In this document: positions 56,344 to 64,000 of the stretch, in pieces | Numbering within the stretch: position 1 is the stretch's first letter | Layout: each line of letters begins with the position of its first letter | From: JAPORK01 sp026710285 | GTDB lineage: Bacteria > Pseudomonadota > Gammaproteobacteria > Pseudomonadales > Endozoicomonadaceae | DNA: 64,000 nucleotides | NCBI GenBank assembly: GCA_965201045.1 | Contig: OZ241746.1 | Coordinates: 4,526,001 to 4,590,000, forward strand | Direction of reading: 5' to 3' | Notes under the pieces: generated by a model | Seen by the model: the letters and a program-made list of their open reading frames with translations, nothing else | Database searches by the model: none | What the model was told of the DNA's origin: nothing | Position numbers and translations under genes: made by a program

Positions 56344-59300
56344 CTATTTTTGAAACACCAATAGGTTGTTATATGAAGAGGAATTAAGTCTCGCGGTTCC
56401 AAAACGTGATATAATGTTTCCCGTCTGTTCTGGGTCACTAACAAAACCGGCGTAACCACTTCCAAATATGCTGTTACCTTGTTGCATATATGATGTCATA
56501 AAATCATAATCGTCTTCATTAGAACTTACCATAACATACAGCTTGCCACCAGGCTTAAGCAAAGCATACGCTAATCTTAGATAATTGCCTAATGTATACT
56601 CCTGGAGTAATTCGTCATAAACACTTTCACCTGTTATGTTTGTTATATGTTCTGTAGGTGCGTCAAGAAATACCAGGTAATTAGCTTCCATGTAGTCATT
56701 ATGTGAAAATGTAGTAACACTGCTATGATTACAAGGAAAACCACGTAATCTGCCACACCCCAAAACACCTCGCCGTACTTCCGGAATATCCTCCACTCTG
56801 GCGCCAGCATTACCTGCTGCTCCCATCTCTTCATCATCTTCATCTTCTACCTCTGTATCTGCTGCACCATTGCCACCCCCAACTAATGCTTCATTTTCAT
56901 ATCCACTATCCTCCTGTTTTTCTCCTCCTAAGTATGAAACATTTTTATAAACCGGAGAATTACCTTCTACTGCTTCTTCATAAGTTGGAGGTGCATCTGC
57001 TACCGCTTCTTCATAAGTTGGAAGTATACCAGTTGTTACTTTAACCTCCTCTGCAGCTGCTGCGGCTTTTTCGCCTACTGCCACTGCTTCACCCCCTGAT
57101 GTTGCCAGCAGACCTTCTGCAAATTCACCTATGCCTGCACCGAGAGCTATGAGTCCGGCTACAAATAATGCACCTCCATAAACTCTTCCGGTAATCATTG
57201 AGGCTTGCTGCAAACCTTTGTTGGCAGGTTTTAATGCTGATGTAAAAGCCAATGTAGCCGGCGCTGCAAAAGCCATACCAATGGCAAAGGTTGGACCAAG
57301 AGACAAACCCATGCCACCCCACATCAGTGACCTTCCAATCCCCTGAATAAACTTATTATGCGTCATGTTCATCCCCAGATTAAAAGCAGTGTTTGCCATT
57401 TTAAACATTTTGCCTAACCACTTTGGCATATTACCGCTGGGATCACTATTCATAATCGGATTGTTGCCACCAAATGCATAACCATCACCGGCAGGATCTT
57501 CACTAACAAAGTAGCGTTGTGACGGATTATAGGTACGATTACCGGCGCCTAAAAACTGCCACCCCGTTGCAGCATCGGTTATTTCACCATCAAACCCTTT
57601 TAATGTTTGTTGAAAGGCAGGAACTGTTGTCTTTTTTTTTCCGTAAGACCACGCCATACCATAGGGACTATACACCTTGTGTTGTTGTACCGTCCACTGT
57701 TTTAACGTTTTATCTTGTTTTAATATGCTGATTACATCGCCTTTATAATTGCTTTCGTTCCAGTTAGTAATCGTATTATCGGTGGTTCTAATCTCCGGTG
57801 ACAGATAGCTAATTCTGTGTCTGTTATTCGCTGTATCGGTTACCACTTCACCGCTGAGTGTTCCTCCCTGATAAATCATCTGCCGAGTACCTTGTGTAGT
57901 TACAACTTTAATTTCTTTTCCCTGACCATCGTAATCATAACGGCTAACCACACCGGCACTATTAATCACCTGGGTTATTTGATTAAAAGGGTTATAATTA
58001 ATTTTATTTCCCTTACTATCAATGATCATATTTCCGCTTGTATCATAAACGAATGTATGAGTATCAGGTTGTTGATTATTCCATTGTGTACTGATTGCAG
58101 TTAATCGCAGTGGTATTTTAGTATTTGCATAACTATAAGACATTGTCTTAGTCAATGAATGTAACTGATCAGCTGAAGTATCAATTAATTTTTCAGTAAC
58201 GCCCGCAATACGATTTAGTCGTGTAAATGTATAATCCTGCTGTATAATCGTTGGAGCTGCTTTCAGATTACCACCATCAATTGCAGTATCATGTGGACAG
58301 AGTGTATTATCTCCATCACAATTCATTGAAACCAAATTATCCATATGATCATAACGATAGTCTATTGTTGCCTGATGATTTTGATCATCACCACGTTGTA
58401 AACGGATAATATTTCCATCAGGATCATAAACAAAAGATTCAGTATGCAGTGGTTTTCCATTAAGAGTATCTTTTATTGTCTCAACTTGACCCCAAGGATT
58501 ATACGTGAATAAACGTATCATACCACTGCCATATATCTTCTTCACTACACGGGAAAAAGAATCATAGACTAACTGTTCAAGTTGTGTTGTATTACCGGTA
58601 TTTTCTTGATAGGTTTTTGTTAACGGTCTGAGTAGTTTGTCAGACATATAAATAATTTTATTTTGCTGAGAATCTGTATGACTGACAAGATGATGGTAAC
58701 TATTATAAATCAGCGTTTCAGCACTACTCGCATATCCGTTAATACCTTTATGTATAGTGTTATTTAATAGTCCGTCATCCCGATAATCATAAGTAGTAAT
58801 GCCGGTATTATCAGTGACTGTCCGTGGCTGGTGATTAAGATGATCATAACTAATTTGTAAGAGTACTCTGCCATCCATACTATCCTTTACAGCCAGTCCA
58901 ATATTGTTATAAAACAAAGTAATATGATGCCCGTTAGATTTGTCAATACCATATAACTGACCATTAATATTATAATGATAAGTAGTTTTTTTACCATCTT
59001 CTCTGGCTAACCACAATTTTTGATCTGCCGCATTAAAACCCGCCGATGCCAACAGATACTGCCCCCCTTGTGCAGGCATAACCCAATGCTGAATAACATG
59101 ACCGGTCAGATCATAGACATTGTGTATTTTATCTCCTACAGGATTGATGATATCAGTTACCTGTCCAAGTGCATCATAACGTTTTTGCACTATTTTTCCC
59201 ATAGGATCTACACTACTGACAAGACGATCAAAACCATCGTAGGTCATTCTAGAAACTTTTGCCCCTGGCTGTTTATCTCCGGCTGTACACAGTAGTCTGA

Positions 59301-61899
59301 CAGAAGGCAGAGTACCTGTTGTGGTAGGTAATACAATCTGCTCTGTCGGTTTCCCTGTTACACTGCTAAGACCTATCGTTATAACAGTACGCCTGTTCTG
59401 TGCATCTTCTGTGTAGTGAACTGCACAGCGGTATGCATTATCATAAACGACAACCTCTGTTTCTCCGTCAGGCAGATGTTTTCTGATCAGTCTTCCGGAG
59501 GGATCATAATCAAAGCGGGTAGTTAATGCCACCGGTATTCTCTGACTCTGTGCATAACGTGTAGTCGTTGCCACTTCTCCTGCAGCATTATAACTGATTT
59601 GTGTTTGTTGCTGCCATAACCCAGGTTGAAGATGTCCCTGCAGATCAGTTTTTTCAATGTATGTTGCGATTTTTCTTCCTGTACCATCAAAAATTACTTT
59701 TTTCTGCATGCCATTGGGTACAGTGACAATCACGCTGTTTTCATGTGCAGATAACTGATACTGATTCCGTGTTGTTACTTCAAACGGTGTACCTTTTGCA
59801 TCAGTATGTGCTGTCAATCGACCCAGTTTATCATACTCAAAAGTTTGGATATTTTTTTTATCCTCAGAAATCACCCGTAGTGTTTTAGGAATAAATAAGC
59901 TTTTTTCAGTTATTACTGATGATACAGTGTGCTTATTTGCTATATCAATATAATCCGAAATAGTTTCCGTACCCTGTTTATTTGAGATGTACTTATAATG
60001 ATGTATAACGGTCTTAACACTTCCTGCCGGAAGATCACTGCCGGTGAGTTTTTTCTGTTTTAATAAACCATAAGTCAATGGATTCTTTTTATCCTGATAA
60101 TAATGACTTATTTCTGTTCGTTGTTCATCACCACTTTGAACTTCAGTTTTATAGAGTACCAGCGTATAACCCGGTTTATTTCTGTTATCTTCTTTTTGGT
60201 AACTCATTGTTGTTATGACTGGGGTGAGCAGCGTACTGTTTTTTAGCGGAGCAGGAAAAAGTTTTGTCTCTTCTGCTAAAGCAGCTACCGGCCAGCCAAC
60301 TGGCGCAGCAGGACATTGACTGTCACCACTTTGTGGACAGTACTTTGTTTCTGTTTTACGACCATAGCTATCGGTTTGACTGATTAACCGTCCGTAATCA
60401 TCATAACTTCTATTGACTACGGTTTCTACCGGTGCAGACAGGTTATCTCCCCAGTTTTTAGTGACAACCTTCAGGGGCAGAGAATAAGTAGTCGGTAGCT
60501 GTTCAAAGGAAGTATGTGCACAACCATCCCTTTTATCTGTACGACAAAAATAAACTTCATTTTCATTGAGCAGCTTATTCGTTTTATCACTGATGGTTTT
60601 AGTATCAATCAATAAATGATATTTGTTATACGTTCGGATTGTTTGTATCTGTCCATTGTCTTTTTTTGTCTGATAGGTATAAGCAGCAGGTGCTTCAAAC
60701 AACATATCTGTTTTTAAATTAAGTAGTTCAGTTAAACCGGAATTGAAACCAAGATAATCATGATTGTTACTGTTTGTTGAGGTGTAGCTGTAATTTACAT
60801 TCATTGGTGGCTGATTTGCACCGGGAATAACGCTGACTTGTTTAACAACACACATTGATGCAAATGGCTGCTGGTCATTTGTAATATCGGGTAATTTCAT
60901 CGCATGACGACAATCATAAGTAAACTGTTTTTCCATTCCGGTAAAATAGTGAATACCTGTCAGCAGATCCTGATTGTTGTGATGGGTCTCATAACTTAAA
61001 CGAACCAGTCCGGAATGATTAGCACGCTGTTGATTATTGCCCGGAAACCAGATATTACGTACTTCATCATTTTCTAAATCAATACGCATGTTAACCGGGT
61101 TACCCTGTACATCATAACTGGTAACCGTCAGATAATTATTTTTTCTTGTCAGTACTATTGAGTGACCATTATCGTCGGTTATTCTTTCTAAAAGATGGCT
61201 TCCGGGCATATATTTAAAATTGACACCCTCTCCATTTTGTTGCTCCATACGAATTTCATAACCTTTACGGCCTAAAATATCCTGCAATCCGTTTGCAGAT
61301 TTAATCACAAGATTCCCTTTTTTATTATTAGTAATGATGACGTCTTTTAGCTTGTGATACAGTGGATGCCAGCTTCCGTCAGGTCGCTGCTTCAGGAAAA
61401 AACTTTTTCCTCCGGCTGTGTTTAACTGATGCGTAACCGGATTATAATGTGTCAGATTCCATGCCCATCCATGTCCCAGATGGTCCGGATTACCTTTTGC
61501 ACCACTGTTATAATTCATCTCCAGATCAATATCAGGACCATGACCAAAATTACTCCGTAATAAACCGGCTTTTATCGAAACCAGCAACATACCTGTCCTT
61601 GGATCTACTTCACTGTTTTCACTTTTAGCAAAATTAAAAGAATTAGACCAAATAGATAGATCACCACCTCCTGATTGACTCAGTGATAAGTGATGATAAC
61701 TGGTTTTATTTTTTTCATTTATTGCATGTGTATCTGGCGCGTTTTTTTTTAGTGATATTTTTTTATCAATATAAATACTACTCGTTTTAGTTCTGTTTTT
61801 TCCAATGGCTAAAGTTATTTTTCCAAAATATAGAAATAAAAACAGGGATATAATAATATAAATACATAGACGCTTACTTTTCATTTTTGTGATTTTCAT
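56344..61899 (-). CDS. R11: RHS-repeat secreted protein with distinct signal peptide and tip
   Basis: 1851 residues, ATG 61899. It begins MKITKMKSKRLCIYIIISLF, the most different signal peptide, and has no AGGA upstream. Three residues are missing at NDQQPFASM (NDQHPFQPFASM in most), an in-frame 9-bp deletion between short repeats. The core is intact. Motifs LPTYEEA and PPTYEEA, so both units now end YEEA. The linker is unusually acidic (DTEVEDEDDEEMG). The tip has LGCGRLRGFPCNH, VTTFS, EANYLVFLDAP, VYDELLQEYTLGNYL and LLKPGGKLYVMV, followed by an EDDYDF insertion-like stretch. It has no close partner in the window. Confidence 0.96.
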   Translation of the reverse strand: MKITKMKSKRLCIYIIISLFLFLYFGKITLAIGKNRTKTSSIYIDKKISLKKNAPDTHAINEKNKTSYHHLSLSQSGGGDLSIWSNSFNFAKSENSEVDPRTGMLLVSIKAGLLRSNFGHGPDIDLEMNYNSGAKGNPDHLGHGWAWNLTHYNPVTHQLNTAGGKSFFLKQRPDGSWHPLYHKLKDVIITNNKKGNLVIKSANGLQDILGRKGYEIRMEQQNGEGVNFKYMPGSHLLERITDDNGHSIVLTRKNNYLTVTSYDVQGNPVNMRIDLENDEVRNIWFPGNNQQRANHSGLVRLSYETHHNNQDLLTGIHYFTGMEKQFTYDCRHAMKLPDITNDQQPFASMCVVKQVSVIPGANQPPMNVNYSYTSTNSNNHDYLGFNSGLTELLNLKTDMLFEAPAAYTYQTKKDNGQIQTIRTYNKYHLLIDTKTISDKTNKLLNENEVYFCRTDKRDGCAHTSFEQLPTTYSLPLKVVTKNWGDNLSAPVETVVNRSYDDYGRLISQTDSYGRKTETKYCPQSGDSQCPAAPVGWPVAALAEETKLFPAPLKNSTLLTPVITTMSYQKEDNRNKPGYTLVLYKTEVQSGDEQRTEISHYYQDKKNPLTYGLLKQKKLTGSDLPAGSVKTVIHHYKYISNKQGTETISDYIDIANKHTVSSVITEKSLFIPKTLRVISEDKKNIQTFEYDKLGRLTAHTDAKGTPFEVTTRNQYQLSAHENSVIVTVPNGMQKKVIFDGTGRKIATYIEKTDLQGHLQPGLWQQQTQISYNAAGEVATTTRYAQSQRIPVALTTRFDYDPSGRLIRKHLPDGETEVVVYDNAYRCAVHYTEDAQNRRTVITIGLSSVTGKPTEQIVLPTTTGTLPSVRLLCTAGDKQPGAKVSRMTYDGFDRLVSSVDPMGKIVQKRYDALGQVTDIINPVGDKIHNVYDLTGHVIQHWVMPAQGGQYLLASAGFNAADQKLWLAREDGKKTTYHYNINGQLYGIDKSNGHHITLFYNNIGLAVKDSMDGRVLLQISYDHLNHQPRTVTDNTGITTYDYRDDGLLNNTIHKGINGYASSAETLIYNSYHHLVSHTDSQQNKIIYMSDKLLRPLTKTYQENTGNTTQLEQLVYDSFSRVVKKIYGSGMIRLFTYNPWGQVETIKDTLNGKPLHTESFVYDPDGNIIRLQRGDDQNHQATIDYRYDHMDNLVSMNCDGDNTLCPHDTAIDGGNLKAAPTIIQQDYTFTRLNRIAGVTEKLIDTSADQLHSLTKTMSYSYANTKIPLRLTAISTQWNNQQPDTHTFVYDTSGNMIIDSKGNKINYNPFNQITQVINSAGVVSRYDYDGQGKEIKVVTTQGTRQMIYQGGTLSGEVVTDTANNRHRISYLSPEIRTTDNTITNWNESNYKGDVISILKQDKTLKQWTVQQHKVYSPYGMAWSYGKKKTTVPAFQQTLKGFDGEITDAATGWQFLGAGNRTYNPSQRYFVSEDPAGDGYAFGGNNPIMNSDPSGNMPKWLGKMFKMANTAFNLGMNMTHNKFIQGIGRSLMWGGMGLSLGPTFAIGMAFAAPATLAFTSALKPANKGLQQASMITGRVYGGALFVAGLIALGAGIGEFAEGLLATSGGEAVAVGEKAAAAAEEVKVTTGILPTYEEAVADAPPTYEEAVEGNSPVYKNVSYLGGEKQEDSGYENEALVGGGNGAADTEVEDEDDEEMGAAGNAGARVEDIPEVRRGVLGCGRLRGFPCNHSSVTTFSHNDYMEANYLVFLDAPTEHITNITGESVYDELLQEYTLGNYLRLAYALLKPGGKLYVMVSSNEDDYDFMTSYMQQGNSIFGSGYAGFVSDPEQTGNIISRFGTARLNSSSYNNLLVFQK

Positions 61900-62265
61900 G
61901 TGTTATAAATCGTTTTTCTGAATTTAATTCAATTTATGAGGTTGGCTTTATGAAGACAAATAATACTTTATCTTGTTTTGATTTCGACAAAAGATATCCC
62001 TTTTAGTTTCATCTTAACTCAAATGGCTGAGTACTTTATTTATACAAAATTATGGGTAGTTACACAGATATTTGATTTACAAAATTAATAAAATGTTGCA
62101 TGTATATCCTGGCTTTAAATCACCTTATGCTATCTTTAAAAAGCTTACATATTTGGTATCAGACAATCATTGAGTGATACACAGATCAGTTTTTATACTT
62201 ACCATCAGGCGCCAAAGCATTGAATTGAAAGCTATTTTAAGTGCTCACTCTGTTAATCGTTTATA
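61900..62265. other. R11/R12 spacer (366 bp)
   Basis: Upstream region of R11. It keeps the minus-strand CTTTTGTCGAAAT block near 61985 and the CATAATTTTG block near 62050 seen in the other long spacers, but lacks part of the middle. The 3' hairpin expected for R12 is degenerate. No gene seen; a short plus-strand open frame overlapping the R12 tip is a shadow. Confidence 0.6.
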
Positions 62266-64000
62266 CTATTTTTGTAATACTAAAATGAAGCGTTCTAAAA
62301 GACTTACTCTTCTGCTCCCAAAACTTGCTTCAATGTTTCTTATCTGCTCTATTTCACGAACATAACCTACGTTATTGTTTTCAAATACGCTTGCAATTTG
62401 TTGCAAATACAACGACATCCACTCAGTATTTTCTGAATTACTACCTATAACAATATATAGCCTACCACCTGGCCTCAGCAAAGCATGCGCTAATCTCAGA
62501 TAACTGTTAACTGAAAACTCCTGAAGTATTTCGTCATAAACATTTCCACCTAATCTGTTTATTATATCTCCTAAAGGTACGTTAAGAGATATCAGGTAAT
62601 CAGGTTGTAAGGCTTCAGAGTAAGCAAATGTAATAACACGACTATGATCACAAGGCATAGCCATGGATCTGCCACACCCCAAAACAGCTCGTTGAACAGC
62701 AGCACCGGCATTACCTGCTGCTCCTGTCTCTTCACTACCTTCATCTCCTACATCTGTATCTGCTGCATCATTACCACCTCCGACTAACGCTTCATTTTCA
62801 TATCCACTCTCTTCCTGTTTTTCTCCTCCTAAGTACAAAACACTTCTATAAATCGGAGAATTACCTTCTACTGCTTCTTCATAAGTTGGAGGTGCATCTG
62901 CTACTGCATCTTCATAAGTTGAAAGTATACCAGTTGTTACTTTAACCTCCTCTGCAGCAGCTGCTGCGGCTTTTTCGCCTACTGCCACTGCTTCACCCCC
63001 TAATGTTGCCAGCAGACCTTCTGCAAATTCACCTATTCCTGCACCGAGAGCTATGAGTCCGGCTACAAATAATGCACCTCCATAAACCCTTCCGGTAATC
63101 ATTGAGGCTTGCTGCAAACCTTTGTTGGCAGGTTTTAATGCTGATGTAAAAGCCAATGTAGCCGGCGCTGCAAAAGCCATACCAATGGCAAAGGTTGGAC
63201 CAAGAGACAAACCCATGCCACCCCACATCAGTGACCTTCCAATCCCCTGGATAAACTTACTATGCGTCATGTTCATCCCCAGATTAAAAGCAGTGTTTGC
63301 CATTTTAAACATTTTGCCTAACCACTTTGGCATATTACCACTCGGATCACTATTCATAATCGGATTGTTGCCACCAAATGCATAACCATCACCGGCAGGA
63401 TCTTCACTGACAAAATAGCGTTGCGACGGATTATAGGTACGATTACCGGCGCCTAAAAACTGCCAGCCCGTTGCAGCATCGGTTATTTCACCATCAAACC
63501 CTCTTAATGTTTGTTGAAAGACAGGAACTGTTGTCTTTTTTTTTCCGTAAGACCACGCCATACCATAGGGACTATACACCTTGTGTTGTTGTACCGTCCA
63601 CTGTTTTAACGTTTTATCTTGTTTTAATATGCTGATTACATCGCCTTTATAATTGCTTTCGTTCCAGTCAGTAATCGTATTATCGGTGGTTCTAATCTCC
63701 GGTGACAGATAGCTAATTCTGTGTCTGTTATTCGCTGTATCGGTTACCACTTCACCGCTGAGTGTTCCTCCCTGATAAATCATCTGCCGGGTACCTTGTG
63801 TAGTTACAACTTTAACTTCTTTTCCCTGACCATCGTAATCATAACGGCTAACCACACCGGCACTATTAATCACCTGGGTTATTTGATTAAAAGGGTTATA
63901 ATTAATTTTATTTCCCTTACCATCAATGATCATATTTCCGCTTGTATCATAAACGAATGTATGAGTATCAGGTTGCTGATTATTCCATTGTGTACTGATT
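62266..64000 (-). CDS. R12: RHS-repeat protein, C-terminal 577 residues (5' end outside window)
   Basis: The reading frame is open to the right edge, where it continues the conserved ISTQWNNQQPDTHTFVYDTSG segment, so the true start lies outside the window. The visible part covers the last YD repeats, the core (SEDPAGDGYAFGGNNP, NSDPSGNMP), both hydrophobic segments, the linker and the tip. The first Tyr motif has changed to LSTYEDA; PPTYEEA is intact. The linker is the SGYENEALVGGGNDAADTD type. The tip starts GNAGAAVQRAVLGCGR as in R3 and has MPCDH, VYDEILQEFSVNSYL and LLRPGGRLYIVI. This is the upstream end of the array as seen here; more copies may lie beyond. Confidence 0.95.
   Translation of the reverse strand, partial: ISTQWNNQQPDTHTFVYDTSGNMIIDGKGNKINYNPFNQITQVINSAGVVSRYDYDGQGKEVKVVTTQGTRQMIYQGGTLSGEVVTDTANNRHRISYLSPEIRTTDNTITDWNESNYKGDVISILKQDKTLKQWTVQQHKVYSPYGMAWSYGKKKTTVPVFQQTLRGFDGEITDAATGWQFLGAGNRTYNPSQRYFVSEDPAGDGYAFGGNNPIMNSDPSGNMPKWLGKMFKMANTAFNLGMNMTHSKFIQGIGRSLMWGGMGLSLGPTFAIGMAFAAPATLAFTSALKPANKGLQQASMITGRVYGGALFVAGLIALGAGIGEFAEGLLATLGGEAVAVGEKAAAAAAEEVKVTTGILSTYEDAVADAPPTYEEAVEGNSPIYRSVLYLGGEKQEESGYENEALVGGGNDAADTDVGDEGSEETGAAGNAGAAVQRAVLGCGRSMAMPCDHSRVITFAYSEALQPDYLISLNVPLGDIINRLGGNVYDEILQEFSVNSYLRLAHALLRPGGRLYIVIGSNSENTEWMSLYLQQIASVFENNNVGYVREIEQIRNIEASFGSRRVSLLERFILVLQK

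Noticed and set aside
1..64000. CRISPR array
   Set aside because: The repeated units are 6-kb genes; no short direct repeats with unique spacers were seen.
1..64000. Array as an assembly artefact
   Set aside because: Every copy has its own tip, linker and indels, and spacers fall into distinct types, so copies are real; exact copy number still depends on the assembly.

Overview
The window is one continuous tandem array of twelve giant RHS/YD-repeat genes, all on the minus strand (transcription runs right to left) and separated by AT-rich spacers of 221 to 682 bp. Ten copies are complete (1835 to 1858 residues) and one is cut at each window edge. I call them R1 (left edge) to R12 (right edge). 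No other confident protein-coding gene, tRNA, rRNA or CRISPR array was seen.

Each complete protein has the same order of parts. A short basic stretch and a hydrophobic segment ending in ITLA look like a Sec signal peptide. Next comes a secreted-RHS N-terminal domain with a conserved VDPRTGMLLVSIKAGLL motif, then about 800 residues of YD repeats, then an RHS-associated core ending in NSDPSGNMP, the expected self-cleavage site. After the core come two hydrophobic segments, an Ala/Glu-rich linker, a pair of Tyr motifs (LPTY and PPTY/PPAY), an acidic linker, and a fast-evolving tip of about 140 residues. The tip carries GCGR, PCDH, YDEILQEY and LKPGGRLYV, which reads as a small class I methyltransferase-like fold. 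The core is nearly identical between copies while the linker and tip diverge, the usual pattern of polymorphic toxins. Unusually, every tip sits on its own full-length cage and no immunity gene follows any copy.

The signal peptide, the absence of VgrG, PAAR, Eag or immunity genes, and PPxY motifs (ligands of eukaryotic WW domains) together suggest effectors aimed at a eukaryotic host rather than at rival bacteria. This is inference. The AT-rich composition and gene family fit a host-associated bacterium, possibly a gammaproteobacterial intracellular symbiont or pathogen, but the sequence does not fix the taxon.

The array shows its history. R4 joins an R3-like 5' third to an R5-like remainder. 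R10 joins an R7/R9-type signal peptide to R6-type downstream sequence. Blocks that span gene boundaries are duplicated: R1-R2 with R6-R7, and R5-R6 with R7-R8. A 149-bp MITE-like element interrupts the 3' flank of R4. A hairpin just downstream of most stop codons is kept by G-U wobbles.
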